DNA of 64,000 nt from assembly GCA_030407085.1 (NCBI GenBank), contig CM059585.1, forward strand, positions 12,765,001 to 12,829,000, in the 5' to 3' direction. The stretch's first letter is position 1. The number at the start of each line of letters is the position of its first letter. Both the position numbers and the translations under genes were made by a program. This DNA comes from Trichopria drosophilae. Its lineage: Eukaryota; Arthropoda; Insecta; Hymenoptera; Diapriidae. Below the pieces are notes generated by a model. That model had not been told where the DNA came from. It worked only from the letters and a program-made list of their open reading frames with translations, and made no database searches. This document shows, piece after piece, positions 38,801 to 48,439 of this stretch.

Positions 38801-41800
38801 TAGGTTAGGTTAGGTAAGGTTAGGTTAGGTTAGGTTAGGTTAGGTAAGGTAATATTTCTAAGGTAAAATTCTCGTAAGTGAATGTAGCAAAGTAAGAATA
38901 AAGTTGCAGCAGAACACGAAAGTTACATGTTCTACATCGTACGTAATTTCTTTAATGTTTTTATGAGTTTAGTGAAAAGATTTAATTGCATGTTGTTTAC
39001 ATTTTTTATTCATAACACTTTTTAACACAATATTTTATATCGTAATATTTGGTACTGTAATACTTTGTCATCGTAATATTTTGTCTTGTATCGTAATATT
39101 TAGACCTGTATTCAGGTTGCAAAAAATGGTCAATTGATTTTAGATATATGCCTTCTATAACGATATACATATTGTCCTGAAATAATTGAGTTTTCAATTT
39201 TTGTAATCTTCAGAAAAATATAACTGGCTTTAATTAAAGTTGATTGAAATCAGGTTAATCGAATATTTCAGAACTTATATACAAAACAGTTTGTGACTAA
39301 ATTAGATTTACATATTTTGTCCAGGATAAGTTAAAAAAATGATAAAAAATGGTACGAACAATACAAGGAAATAGCCACTGAGATAAATATACCTCAAAGA
39401 AAAGCTTGTCGTTGCAGTATAATTATATATCGTATATTGTGACATATCATTTGCTACAATTTTTGAGACAATAGAATTTTATCGTAATAATAAAAATGTT
39501 AACATTTACAAACATTAATTTGTACACACAAGTAATTCGTAAATTATATTATCGCAAATTATTATTATGAAATCGAAATGTAAATATAATTCTCATATAG
39601 AGAATAAAAATAATTTCTGTGCCGCTTTTATTTAAATAATTATTGAATAATTTTTCGGTTTGACGGCATGTATACAAATTGTAAACAAAAGGGAAACATA
39701 ATTCAAAAGTTGTTAATTGTCTTTTAAAATGTAGTTTACATAAGTATTCGACAAGTTTCCTATAAAAGAAATATTAATTAGATAAACTCTAAACTGAACA
39801 AGAAACCTTTACATTCGTTATTTATATTGTGTTTAAAAATATTATAAAATGAATATATACACAAAAAACCCATTTCTAGACCTAAACGTATAGACGTTAC
39901 AATTTAATGTTATTGGATCGTGAAGAAAATGCATGGAAAATGTGGCATTATCCCCAATTTCATGAATTTAAAGGATAAGAATGTGGTGAAACAAAAGCCT
40001 GATAAAAACGATGGTAGATAATATCGACATTTCTCTCCTTGTATAATTCTTACGATGTAGATCTACTGGCGAAGGTTTTTTAAAATTTAAGATTTTTCAT
40101 TAGCAACGACAAAAACAATCAAAAATTTGTGTACTTTTTATTATTTGATGTTAAATATAAATGTCTCTATAATCAGAGCCTACACTGTGAAAAGTAAAAG
40201 TAAAATTACATTTCCGAGTTTTTACAGTTTTGTTGAAATTTCCTATTATTTTCGTAATGACGCTGAAGCTAGCAGCAGATTCACAGCAGCAGATTTGAAA
40301 AAGCTATGGTTTTCAGCAATTAAAATTGTCAAAATCTGATTATTTGTATATGTTTTAAAACACTTTTGGACAAATTTTATAAGCATTTTATAAGCATCAG
40401 TTTTTTGGAAATATAATTTTCAGTATCATATTTTCATAGTAAAATTACAATTTTCTTGTAAAAATCATCCGAAAATGAAGGAAATTTACCATAAACATGT
40501 AAAATTTTACAACGTTAATGTAAATTTACAACGTCAAAGGTGGAAATAAAAAATACCAGTAAAATAAATGTAATTTTACATCGTCTTTGTAATTTTCCAT
40601 AGTTTTTCTCATAAAAAAGCACAGAGAATGTAAAATTACAAGCTCACTGTAAATTGTGTTAGGGATTTATGCAACTTTCTCCTCCGTCTCGCGAGTCGCA
40701 TCCCTGTCACCCATCACTAACTGACGTCTGATTTGCAGTGCACATATAAAATTACATCAACGCTGTAAATTTACCATGATTTTCACAGGCAGGGAACAAA
40801 GTTCCGAAAATCAACACACCGAAAGGCTAAAATTTCGATATCGCATGGCTCCGCATGATTTTCTTCATTTTGTTTTTTTTTTTTGACAAAAATTTGACAA
40901 AAAAGAAAGCAAATTAAAATATCTTGGACTCTAGCAATATCGAAATTTTAGACTTTCGGAACTTTGTTCCCCGCCCATATTTACTGGTATTATAATTTCC
41001 ACCATTTCACTGTAAAATTACATTGAAATTCTTCAAAGTGTATCTAAGTAGTCAGAGTTTAACCCTTAAAGCGCCAACCTATATAAAAATAACACAAAGC
41101 GCCATGTGGGGTCGTGGGAGGCCCCAATCCGAAGATAATATCGTCCTGCGCAGATAGTTTTTGTTATTTCGTTTCAACAAAATTTCTGGATACTCTCCAA
41201 GTGTCATTTTACCAGGTCAATAAGTTATCTTGATAAGAAAATTATTGGTGCCCGTTTTAAAAAATGAAATACAAAAGTGACGTTTTTCAAAAAAAAAAAT
41301 CATAGCTCAGCCAATTTTCAATATTTTTTCCTAAAAATTTAACTTGTGTCTCTTGAAATGTAGCTCTTTAAGATAAAAAATGCTGTAGCAGTTTTAGAAG
41401 AAAAAAAATGTAATATTTATGTGTGGGGTCTCCCAGTACCCCAGGGCGCTTTAAGGGTTAAAACTATATATGTACTTATGGTATGTAAAAGTTGTTTACT
41501 ACAAGTTTCTTATCTTAATAGTTTTTCAGGATTTGAGTCCCGAATTTCAATCATTTCAACCAATATAAGATCGTTACAAACGTTTGAAACATTGAAAGTG
41601 TTGTATCATGTTTTAATAATGTAAAATACTCCATTTTTATCAATAATTAAACAGCAAATGATTTTTGTTTACTTAATGCGATTGATTGAAAGATTGGGAA
41701 ATGTAATTTAAAAATGTAATGAAGCGCAACAATTTCTTTTATTGCACATTGGTATCAATAATATCAATAATTTTAGATAATTAAACGAAAGTTTTAAAAT

Positions 41801-43290
41801 ATTTAAAATTCGTAAGAAAAAACTTTATTTCTAACGAAAAAAAATAAATTAAATAAAATAAAATGCGAGATAGAAAAAGTACGAAAATGTACAGAAACGT
41901 AAGAAAACGTACATAAATGTACATAAATGTATCAAATCGGACGGAAACGTACAAAATTGTATGGAAACATACAAAAGTGTACAAAATTGAACAAAATTTT
42001 ACGGAAACGTACAAAAGTGTACAAAATTGTACCGAAACATACAAAAGTGTACAAAATAGTACAAAATGGTATGGAAACGTACAAAAGTGTACAAAATTGT
42101 ACGGAAACGTACAAAAATGTACAAATTGTACGGAAACGTACAAAAGTGTACATGGGTAATTTACCATGTTAAACGTGGGTAATATTTGAGCCCATGTTCA
42201 ACGTGGTAAAATTCATTTCTATTTTTTACAGTGTAGGTTAGGTTATGTTAGGTTAGGTTAGGTTAGGTAAGGTAAGGTAAGGTAATATTCTAAGGTAAAA
42301 TTCGTGTAACTGAATGTAGCAACGTAGGAATACAGTTGCAGCAGAAACGTAAGAAAACGTACATAAATGTATCAAATCGTACGGAAACGTACAAAATTGT
42401 ACGGAAGCGTACAAAAGTGTACAAAATTGTACGGAAACATACAAAAGTGTACAAAATTGTACAAAATGGTACGGAAACGTACAAAAGTGTACAAAATTGT
42501 ACGGAAACGTACAAAAGTGTACAAAATCGTACAGAAATGTACGAAAGTGTACAAAATGTCCAAATTTGCTAAAAAAAACATTTTTGTACGATATCTTACA
42601 TTTTTGAATGTTTCTGTACGTTTCTGTACATTTTTGTACTTTTTCTACGCTTTCGTAACTTTCTTATTTCCGCTGGGATATATATTTTTAAAGTATACAA
42701 AGTGTCAAATTTAAATAAACGTGTCACACGATGACATAACAATATTAAAGTAAAAATATATAAAAGACTGACATATTTAGAAAAAATTAAAATAAGTTTT
42801 AAAATAACAGAATTAACTGTTAAACCAATGTTTCATTGACGTCTATTTTTAAGATATGAATGACCAACATTACATATATTCAATATTTATTTTGAAGGTC
42901 TCAGAACTGATAACGGAACAATTATGACTCATAATTAAGTTAATGTTTTGTCTTGCGCCAGAAGTTAGAAAACAAAATTCTAATTAACTATTAAACAAAT
43001 TTAGCATCTCAATAAGCAGAATTTAACGGAAACGCATGAAATATAAACTGTGTCGGAGCGAAAGTCTTTGGGCGGATAAAGATTAAGTTACGACTCGCAA
43101 TTAAAAATGGAGCAGTGATAAAATAAATAAGTAATTAACGAAACATTTAGCAGGTGTGCCAAGGTGGTTGGAATCGTACCTGAGAGTGATGCCTGGTGTT
43201 GATGGCCCTGACAGTTCCGGCGTTCCTGACGACGGTGGAGACGTCGCTGCCGATCTCCTCCCTGATTTTATTCTTTAAACTCGCGAACAT
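23861..43290 (-). CDS. GOLGA1: Golgin-97 (GRIP-domain trans-Golgi tether)
   Basis: Golgin-97 is a coiled-coil tether on trans-Golgi membranes, recruited by Arl1 through its C-terminal GRIP domain to capture vesicles. Exons in transcript order: 43290-43180, 36119-35726, 35660-35572, 35506-35378, 30406-29879, 24916-24389, 24315-24085, 24016-23861, giving 721 residues (human 767). The start [12 protein letters not shown] parallels human [30 protein letters not shown] matches a conserved golgin-97 segment; residues ~85-620 are heptad-rich Lys/Glu coiled coil. [13 protein letters not shown] spans a junction that fixes the exon 6 donor at GTGATT. GRIP runs ~649-703: [13 protein letters not shown] in exon 7 (Tyr655 is the presumed Arl1-contact Tyr), then [16 protein letters not shown] sequence in exon 8. 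The segment between exons 4 and 5 is ~35 residues shorter than in human; a missed exon or real divergence could explain it. Intron 1 is 7 kb and repeat-filled. Confidence 0.95.
24917..25988. other. Golgin-97 intron 5, 3' part
   Basis: AT-rich intron sequence immediately upstream (in transcript sense) of the exon starting 24916. No further exon is recognised. Confidence 0.5.
25989..26256. mobile_element. pogo-like MITE in golgin-97 intron
   Basis: TACAGTAGAGTCCCGGTATA at the left faces AATATAATAGGACTATACTGTA-type sequence at the right, an imperfect ~25-bp inverted repeat. TA flanks and CAGTA/TACTG tips place it with the elements at 16998 and 44425. The interior is GC-richer than the surroundings and has no ORF. 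Confidence 0.65.
26636..26968. mobile_element. MITE with GGAATTC subrepeats
   Basis: CCAGGAAACGAAAAGGGATT at the left matches the reverse complement of the right end, CCAGCAAACGGAAAGGGATT, with two differences. The interior is a chain of GAATTCC words spaced 10-30 bases apart. It lies in the golgin-97 intron between 24917 and 29878. Confidence 0.7.
27182..28365. mobile_element. TTAA-bounded foldback element, 1.18 kb
   Basis: TTAA then CCCTTTTCGTCCCGAAAG at the left; TTTCGAGGCGAAAAGGG then TTAA at 28362-28365. The long arms are mirrored, for example TTTTGACATCCTCTTTCAAA near 27290 and TTTGAAAGAAGAGGTCAAAA near 28261. AAGATGGCGTC near 27523 faces GACGCCATCTT near 28038. The small ORFs in the arms overlap on both strands and are shadows of the symmetry. 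Confidence 0.8.
28366..29878. other. Golgin-97 intron, 5' part
   Basis: No exon is recognised. A short hairpin at about 28630-28690 pairs CATTCAAGCGT with ACGCTTGAATG. The 63-codon ORF at 29571-29762 has no recognisable motif. Confidence 0.4.
31290..31600. repeat. Tandem ~120-bp module with CCGCCATNTTG boxes
   Basis: The word GAGTAAC recurs at 31334, 31454 and 31566. Between copies come TTTTTGTCCGCCATATTGG, CCGCCATTTTGAATTT-like and TTCGTATTCAGCGACCC-like words in the same order. Single or paired copies, in either orientation, occur at 5330-5480, 48440-48700, 49060-49260 and 57400-57570. Confidence 0.75.
32260..32560. repeat. Diverged copies of the 120-bp module
   Basis: TTTCGTCCGCCATATTGGAT near 32272 and TTTTCGTCCGCCATTTTGAA near 32393 recur ~120 bases apart, with GCCGCCATATTGGG near 32539. 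The outer context has decayed. Confidence 0.6.
34656..34703 (-). CDS. Candidate alternative first exon of golgin-97
   Basis: On the minus strand an ATG opens 16 codons, [16 protein letters not shown], ending at a consensus donor GTACGT in phase 0, the phase the exon at 30406 needs. The surrounding ~120 bases are less AT-rich than the intron. It would yield a protein lacking the first ~241 residues of golgin-97 but keeping GRIP. No family resemblance supports the 16 residues. This is inference from phase and splice signal only. Confidence 0.2.
36741..36815 (+). repeat. Interstitial TTAGG tract
   Basis: Runs of AGGTTAGGTTAGATTAGG with occasional TTAGATC variants, the insect telomeric pentamer. 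The tract ends exactly at the CACTG tip of the element at 36816. Confidence 0.85.
36816..36991. mobile_element. 176-bp CACTG...CAGTG MITE
   Basis: CACTGTAAAAAATCGCAATG at the left and CATTTCGATTTTTTACAGTG at the right form the tips. The interior pairs almost completely, including GTAATTTTACAAGCTCGTTG and its mirror. CACTG tips occur in CACTA/EnSpm-like and Chapaev-like elements; which applies here cannot be settled. Confidence 0.8.
36994..37398. mobile_element. Second CACTG...CAGTG element
   Basis: It starts CACTGTAAAAAATACGAATG two bases after the preceding element and ends TTTTTTGCAGTG. The spacing of TA between adjacent elements repeats at 37399-37400. The interior has the same GTAAATTTAC-type vocabulary but more divergence. 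Confidence 0.65.
37401..38160. mobile_element. Third CACTG...CAGTG element with nested insertions
   Basis: It begins CACTGTAAAAAACGCTGATG and ends GGATTTTTTACAGTG. Inside, about 37473-37802 interrupts a sequence that is continuous in the related copy at 38326-38727 (GGTAATATTACTCCATACAACG there). The interruption consists of a CACAGTAAAAAATCTG element and the 109-bp element at 37694-37802. Confidence 0.7.
37694..37802. mobile_element. 109-bp MITE with TCCCTGCAAACAC tips
   Basis: TCCCTGCAAACACGAAAAGT at the left and ACTTTTGTGTTTGCAGGGA at the right form near-perfect inverted repeats. The interior repeats TGTTACATA. Its insertion is confirmed by the uninterrupted paralogue near 38400. Confidence 0.8.
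38161..38930. repeat. Tandemly duplicated block with TTAGG junctions
   Basis: A flank with TATTGAGGTATAAAAAGAT and CTCGTAACTGAATGTGGCAA (38208-38280) is followed by TTAGG (38283-38325) and a copy of the third CACTG element lacking its insertions (38326-38727). The flank then recurs (38734-38801), with TTAGG again at 38802-38850. A third flank-like piece with GTTGCAGCAGAACACG follows, and a related piece lies at 42285-42350. Confidence 0.75.
38931..40787. other. Golgin-97 intron 1, AT-rich stretch
   Basis: No exon is recognised. From about 40180 the TGTAAAATTACA vocabulary of the CACTG elements reappears in degraded form. Confidence 0.4.
40788..40975. mobile_element. MITE with GGGAACAAAGTTCCGAAA tips
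   Basis: GGCAGGGAACAAAGTTCCGA at the left is mirrored by TCGGAACTTTGTTCCCCGCC at the right. Just inside, CTAAAATTTCGATAT pairs with ATATCGAAATTTTAG. It is about 190 bp without an ORF, inside degraded CACTG-element DNA. Confidence 0.7.
41059..41461. mobile_element. piggyBac-type MITE, 0.4 kb
   Basis: TTAA then CCCTTAAAGCGCC at the left; GGCGCTTTAAGGG then TTAA at the right. The inner arms share GTGGGGTC and GGCCCC-like words (41105-41130 and 41421-41445). TTAA duplications with CCC...GGG tips are the diagnostic combination. Confidence 0.85.
41877..42556. repeat. GTACAAA-type minisatellite split by a TTAGG block
   Basis: Words such as ACGGAAACGTACAAAAGTGT and ACAAAATTGT alternate in 10-, 20- and 30-bp steps from 41877 to 42151 and again from 42345 to 42556. 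Both halves start with the same CAGAAACGTAAGAAAACGT, so the array was duplicated. Between them lie an end of a CACTG element (CAGTG at about 42229-42233) and TTAGG repeats (42234-42290). Because unit lengths are multiples of ten and stop-poor, long frames stay open on both strands; these are not genes. Confidence 0.85.
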
Positions 43291-43634
43291 GGTACCGTAA
43301 AGTCGCGTTAACGACCACCTGTCAACGTCACGACCCGGTGATAATGGGGACTCGTAAGGTTGGTCGACTTCCTGGGGATTTACGAAGTCGGAAAAATCAG
43401 GGGGCTCATCGCCTGGAGAAGTCCGCGATCATTCTCTTCCGAACCACCTGGACGTAATATTGGTACGGGGCACGGTGTTCATGATTTCCGCACTTTTTTT
43501 TTTTAACACCTCTCGCAGACGTCTGACGTGCGGTCGGGAAGTCGTCGTCGCGGAGTCGCGATTCGCGATATCTCACGAAGAGGCGGAGGCGCACGGAGTT
43601 GCGCGAAGGAACTTCCTCGGGGATGGCGGGAAAT
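43291..43634 (-). promoter_or_regulatory. Golgin-97 5' UTR and promoter region
   Basis: This is the sequence upstream of the golgin-97 ATG (43290). It is distinctly GC-richer than the intron and contains many CG dinucleotides (for example around 43510-43600). No TATA box is evident, in keeping with a housekeeping promoter. The two ~62-codon ORFs here overlap on opposite strands and reflect composition. Confidence 0.5.
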
Positions 43635-43793
43635 TCAAAAGTAGATAATGCGACCGGTTAAAAATTCTAACATCGCGAGGATCACCAAGAGACATACCAA
43701 AGCGTAAACTATTTCGTAAGCCAGTGCGTTGTTCAAAACGAAAATTACGATGAAAATTAGAATCAGAAATGGAACCTTGATTTCGAAATACAT
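43635..43793 (-). CDS. Possible micro-ORF for a two-helix membrane peptide
   Basis: The ATG at 43793 opens 52 codons to a stop at 43635. The product has two hydrophobic stretches, PFLILIFIVIFVL at ~8-20 and IVYALVCLLVILAMLEFL at ~27-44, with a charged-polar end GRIIYF. The frame continues upstream to an ATG at 44051 (138 codons), unusually long for AT-rich DNA, but that extension looks unlike protein. It lies ~340 bases upstream of the golgin-97 start on the same strand, so it could be in its leader or a separate transcript. No known family is recognised, and chance in T-rich DNA remains quite possible. Confidence 0.25.
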   Translation of the reverse strand: MYFEIKVPFLILIFIVIFVLNNALAYEIVYALVCLLVILAMLEFLTGRIIYF

Positions 43794-44114
43794 TTTTTGT
43801 GATGTTGATTTTGGAAACAATGATTCAACATGTGGAATTTTATATATAGTCGATATTGTTTTGATGGCTCGACTCTGATTTTTTGTTGTTTTTTTTTCTT
43901 TTATGAAATATTCAGAGATACTAGAATATGTAGAAAAAGATTGTTTTGCACAATTAGGAGACATAATCTGTGAAAAATATATTTTCAAATTCGAATGATG
44001 TCTTCCCGGATAAAAATGAAAGCAGTACTCCAAAATTTCGCCAATCCACATTTTTTTGAATACTTAGGGCGCGTGCACACTGACAGCGAATCGCGAAAAA
44101 CGGCAAGCGAAATG

Positions 44115-44917
44115 CAGTAGTCCTTCCCTTATTCTAATTTCCCTTATTCTAACGTCTTCCCTTATTCTAATTTTTTCTCTTCTCCCATTATAATATTTCC
44201 CCTCACGCGTTCTCCCCACTGACGTGTGTTGACGTGTGGATTTTCTTATGGGGTCTTTCTTATTGCATACTACAGATTTTTCAAAATGGCGGCGGTCTCC
44301 CTTATTCTCTACTTCACCTTTACCCCCACTCTTAGTGGTCGACGGTCGACAACGGTTCGAGATTCGCTCAGTCGCGAAGGTTAGGTTAGGACGCAATGGA
44401 GGAGGGAAGCCGGCCGAAGGGGAATACAGTAAAACCCCGCTTACTTGAACACTCGCTTTCTTGAACACCCCGTCTATTTGAACAAAATAACCTCGTTTAT
44501 TTGAACGATTTCTACTTCCCCTTACCCCCACTACTCGCTCTTACGCGGATACAAATTCCAATGCGCATGCGCTACTCACGCCGGACGGGTATATTGCGCG
44601 AGGAGTGGGGACAACTGTAAGCGTTCAAATAAACGGGGTCGGAGGGGAAATGCCGGCTCGACCCTGTTCAAGTAAGAGGGGTTTTACTGTATATGCAATA
44701 AGATATCCTAAATCCAGAGAATAAGAGATGTCTAGAGAATAAGGGAGGATTCAATAAGGGAGATCCTACTGTACAAATAATGGCGCATGCGTAACAAAAG
44801 AAAAAGAGACAAAAGTGAAACTAAATCTAAGTAGTGGGGGAGAGGGGAAAATTAGAATAAGGGAAGAAGGTCGCATTTTGCCTGACTGGACAAATTAGAA
44901 TAAGAGAAGGATTACTG
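44115..44917. mobile_element. pogo-like MITE, family P-CCTTCCC, with nested elements
   Basis: CAGTAGTCCTTCCCTTATTC at the left and AATAAGAGAAGGATTACTG at the right are the same tips as at 6855-7142. A further pair, CTCCCTTATTCTC near 44297 and AATAAGGGAGATCCTACTGT near 44754, marks a second related unit inside it, and a third, different MITE lies at 44425-44691. An AAAATGGCGGCGG box is at 44284. A 155-codon minus ORF over the block is an artefact of the repeats. Confidence 0.7.
44425..44691. mobile_element. Nested pogo-like MITE
   Basis: TACAGTAAAACCCCGCTTAC at the left and GTAAGAGGGGTTTTACTGTA at the right are its inverted ends. Inside each arm, TTGAAC words recur every 15-20 bases. It interrupts the older element at 44115-44917. 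Confidence 0.8.
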
Positions 44918-45437
44918 TATACCACAAGTTTACAATAATAAAAATGTATTTATCGATATTTTTCTTCGGTATATATGTATATATGTGTATATTTAAGTAT
45001 ACCTATGTAAGTATATGTACGTAACGTTAAAGCCGAATGTACCGCGCTTATAAATCAAGATGGCGCGTCTAGATTAAGATGGCTACACGCGAGAACCTCG
45101 GACGAAACGTGTATCTACAATAGACATTAGTTATTTATTTTGTCACTAGAGGAACACAGAATCCATTATTAGTTAAATCCTTCATTTTACATATAAGCAG
45201 TTCAGTAAATCGAAGATTCTGTAGCTGGCAAAACTACAAAATCCGGCTCGTACAACTTTCTTTTCCCATATTCGGTGGCTCTCATCAGAGCCCCATTGTT
45301 TACATTAGTACTTTGTTTTTATTTTTATTTAGTCAATATTTGTTCATGTAATCAACCTTGAAAATTACATATATTATTAAATTAAGTGAAAAATTCAAAT
45401 ATGGTAATAACATGTATTTGTATACTATAACAATTTT

Positions 45438-46200
45438 CAGATAAGACAAATGATGGCAAATGCTCAAAAAGAGATCGAGGAGCGATGGCGAGCCCTGAAA
45501 GCTATCAGAAATGACGACATACCTATTGCTAAATCATTATTAAGGAATCGTGATTCAATAACAGCAGTCGGTAGCATGTATACGCAAGGCTTGCTTAGTA
45601 AAAATGATTCGGATAAAGCACGAAAGATTGTGGCACTTCAAGCGCAAATTCGTAACAAATTAAACTCTGGATTATTGAACAATGTTGTTGACAAACCTAC
45701 CCCTTTAATTCTTGATGAATCTGGACGAACAGTTGTTTCATCCGGTAAAGAAGTTCACTTAACGCCAATTGATCCAACTTTAAAAGCAAACATCCGCGAT
45801 AAGAAACGGGAGGAGTTTAAGGCACAATTGCAGGATTCAAAGGGTCCCGAAAAAATTCAGGAAACCCATTTCTTCGTGAATCGAATTGGTGCAAAGTCGG
45901 CAACGCGTACCAAGCGCGCGTTGAAATTTCACGAACCTGGTAAGTTTTAACAAATTGCGGAAAGAATCCGCATGAAGGCACAACTTGAAAAATTACAAAA
46001 CGAGATTAGTCAGATTGCAAGGATAGTATCTGCTCAGCTACCAAATTGGCGTTCCAAATGTCGAATGGTGGGATTCTGTAATATTGAACGGTAGATATCC
46101 TAAAGACGGTGATGATCCAATGACAGTCGTAAAGATCACTACATTTGGAACGTCTTCACTCAAATGTTCTGCCTTGGGAGTGTTACGATTCCCTACTGTT
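45438..46200 (+). pseudogene. PRPF3: Broken copy of U4/U6 snRNP factor Prp3
   Basis: From IRQMMANAQKEIEER the reading follows Prp3, a U4/U6 snRNP protein, through KPTPLILDESGRTV, PTLKANIRDKKREEFKAQL and KFHEPGKF to a TAA at 45948 where the family has Glu. In the same frame it continues QIAERIRMKAQLEKLQ and EISQIAR, so the stop lies inside homologous sequence. A deletion and frameshift near 46035 then lead to VPNVEWWDSVILNGRYP in another frame, after which homology fades. The N-terminal part, the following linker and the C-terminal ferredoxin-like domain are missing. CCTG|GTAAGT at 45937 resembles a donor but cuts conserved coding sequence. No introns are seen, favouring a 5'-truncated retrocopy, although TTTTCAG just before IRQMM could be a real acceptor from a duplicated exon. 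Confidence 0.85.
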
Positions 46201-48439
46201 GAAAAAAAAGTAAAACACTCACTAGACACTATATTTTAGTTAATTATATTACTTTTAATAATTCACAACACTACTTGCCTCGTCGGGACTCACAGAGTTG
46301 AACAAAAAATTAATTTATTAAAAAATAATAATCCGGTAAAGGTGTTTGACGTGGGCCTTATTGTCCCGAAGTCAGAGCTTAACTAACCGACAGTTGACAT
46401 GTTCGAAAATTAGACGTCGAAACATTCATACATTCGTACACCCTATTACATTGTATACTATACTACACACATGTATACTAAATAAGATACGTTTATAATT
46501 CCAACTTCTTATATACTTTTACACATATGGCAGGCATTTAAATACATTATACAATCAAAGCTAATTCAACTTATTACTCACACATTCCTACATACACATA
46601 TATAACATACACTCTATACAGTGGTGACGACTTACATTTACATTATTATACATTATTACATTTATTATTATTAATCATTATTACATAAATTACATTGGAA
46701 TGGAAAATCCACAATACTAAAAATAGTATTCGTAATTCCAATGTAATACATTTCAGAATTTTATAATTCATTAAAATATTAATTTATAATATAAGAATAT
46801 ATATACGAAACAGAAATTAAATTATGTTACAATTCCAAGAATCGCATCAGCTTTCTATACGGCGTGCATGTATCGGTGCGTTGTTATGATCCGGCTTTAT
46901 TCACAATAGACTAATGAGCATTTAAGAAATTAAGAAATAAAATAATATAATGATGAAATTAATTTTTAACTCGGATCATATCAGGAGTAATCAACGCCAT
47001 TCAGGTAGCTATAAAAAAAATTTGTTTTATTGACAAAATTTGGAGTAATAAATTTTGGTAACCAATAAAAGAAATTGTTTATAAAAATGTAAACAAACAC
47101 GTATTCCTTTATTTTTCAAGTAGAATATTGCATCTTGAAGTTAATTCTTAACATGCCATCGGTCTGCCTTCATCATTTTAGATGTATTCCACATATACTT
47201 TTTTCAAATGTATGCGAGAAATCTATTGGTTACAAAATATGCATAAAAAATTATAAAAAATTGTAAGAAAAATTACAATTTTAATAATCAAATTTGACAG
47301 TCTTTGACTCTTCTGAAAAGTTTTGTTATTAATAAATACTAAATTTCAATAGTTAATACTTGATTTGTACTCCATTGTCTAGAATATGTTCAATTGAAAT
47401 ATTATTTTGGAAGTAATGTTGAAATAATCAATAATATGCACATTTACATGTATATAATTTTTTTCTGTAAATGGACTTCTTATAATTCTCCGACAGGTTT
47501 CTGATTGTTCTTTCTTTATATATAAACTCGAATTTTTCTAAATATTTATCGACAGTTGACAGTGAAAAATAATATACAATATTACAAAAAAAAATGTAAT
47601 TTCTGTATATTCTTTACCATTAAATATAAAATACTTTAGCCATATGCACAGGTATATCAAAGAGTGCATAAGCAGTGTCTTCATTACTTCCACGTTTTGA
47701 AGAATACGTTTTTGATTTTATCTATCTTCAAAATCCGTTCTTTTACAAATAATAATTATGAATTTACGTTATTTTTCTCGTCAAACTTTCGATTAATATT
47801 TAGAAACTGAAGAGCGTCGCGATTCAGGGCCCGAAATAGAAAATTTCTTTCAAAAAAAGTTGTCTTATCACAATTTTCTCAAGTTACGTCTGGGTAATCG
47901 TCATAATGTTGTAAGGTTTTTCAATTCTCCACCTTCAATATTCGTTTTCTAAATCTTTATATATTTATGGTGTTATGGAATATATTATCCATATTAATTA
48001 CATTAGAAAGTGTTAATTAAGGCCCATACATACAATCGTCCAGTTTCGTATAAAGTTTAAAACAAAATTTGAATTTTTGTCTGCCATGTTTAATACACTT
48101 AATAAAAAATTGTTTTCTACGTTTGATGATGCAAAGTCTAAAATGTCACACGTTTCCGACATTAATGGCTTAGTGTCTTTGACAACTCTTGCTTAGGTGG
48201 TTTTTGTGTGACTCCTTGCACTTGCGAGAAAGTTGTATAAGGAGCACTCTAATGGCCAATAACGGAAGTGATGTTACTGTTCTTTAACACCTTGACTGTC
48301 GATGTCTTCTATACTTCTATAGAAGATATGGCAAAAAGTAGCCCAGAGTGTCGATGTCTTCTATAGAGACATGAAAGAAAATTTAATAAAAAATTTAATG
48401 AAGCTTACGATTTCTCCAAAGAAGTGCATATAGAGGTTT
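46201..48439. other. AT-rich intergenic stretch
   Basis: No gene is seen. TACATTATTA-type simple sequence lies at about 46620-46700. A short hairpin unit at 48300-48370 repeats GTCGATGTCTTCTATA twice. Confidence 0.4.

Noticed and set aside
41781..42714. Several 60-128-codon ORFs on both strands with repeated Tyr/Thr/Val/Lys patterns
   Set aside because: They all read through the GTACAAA minisatellite. The unit is a stop-poor multiple of ten bases, so frames stay open on both strands.
44064..44531. 155-codon minus-strand ORF
   Set aside because: It lies across nested inverted-repeat MITEs, and its codons are the MITE arms.
45938..45944. GTAAGT donor in the Prp3 copy, which would make 45441-45937 a normal exon
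   Set aside because: Prp3 homology (GKF, then QIAERIRMKAQLEKLQ) continues without interruption across the site, so it is coding sequence that happens to match a donor.
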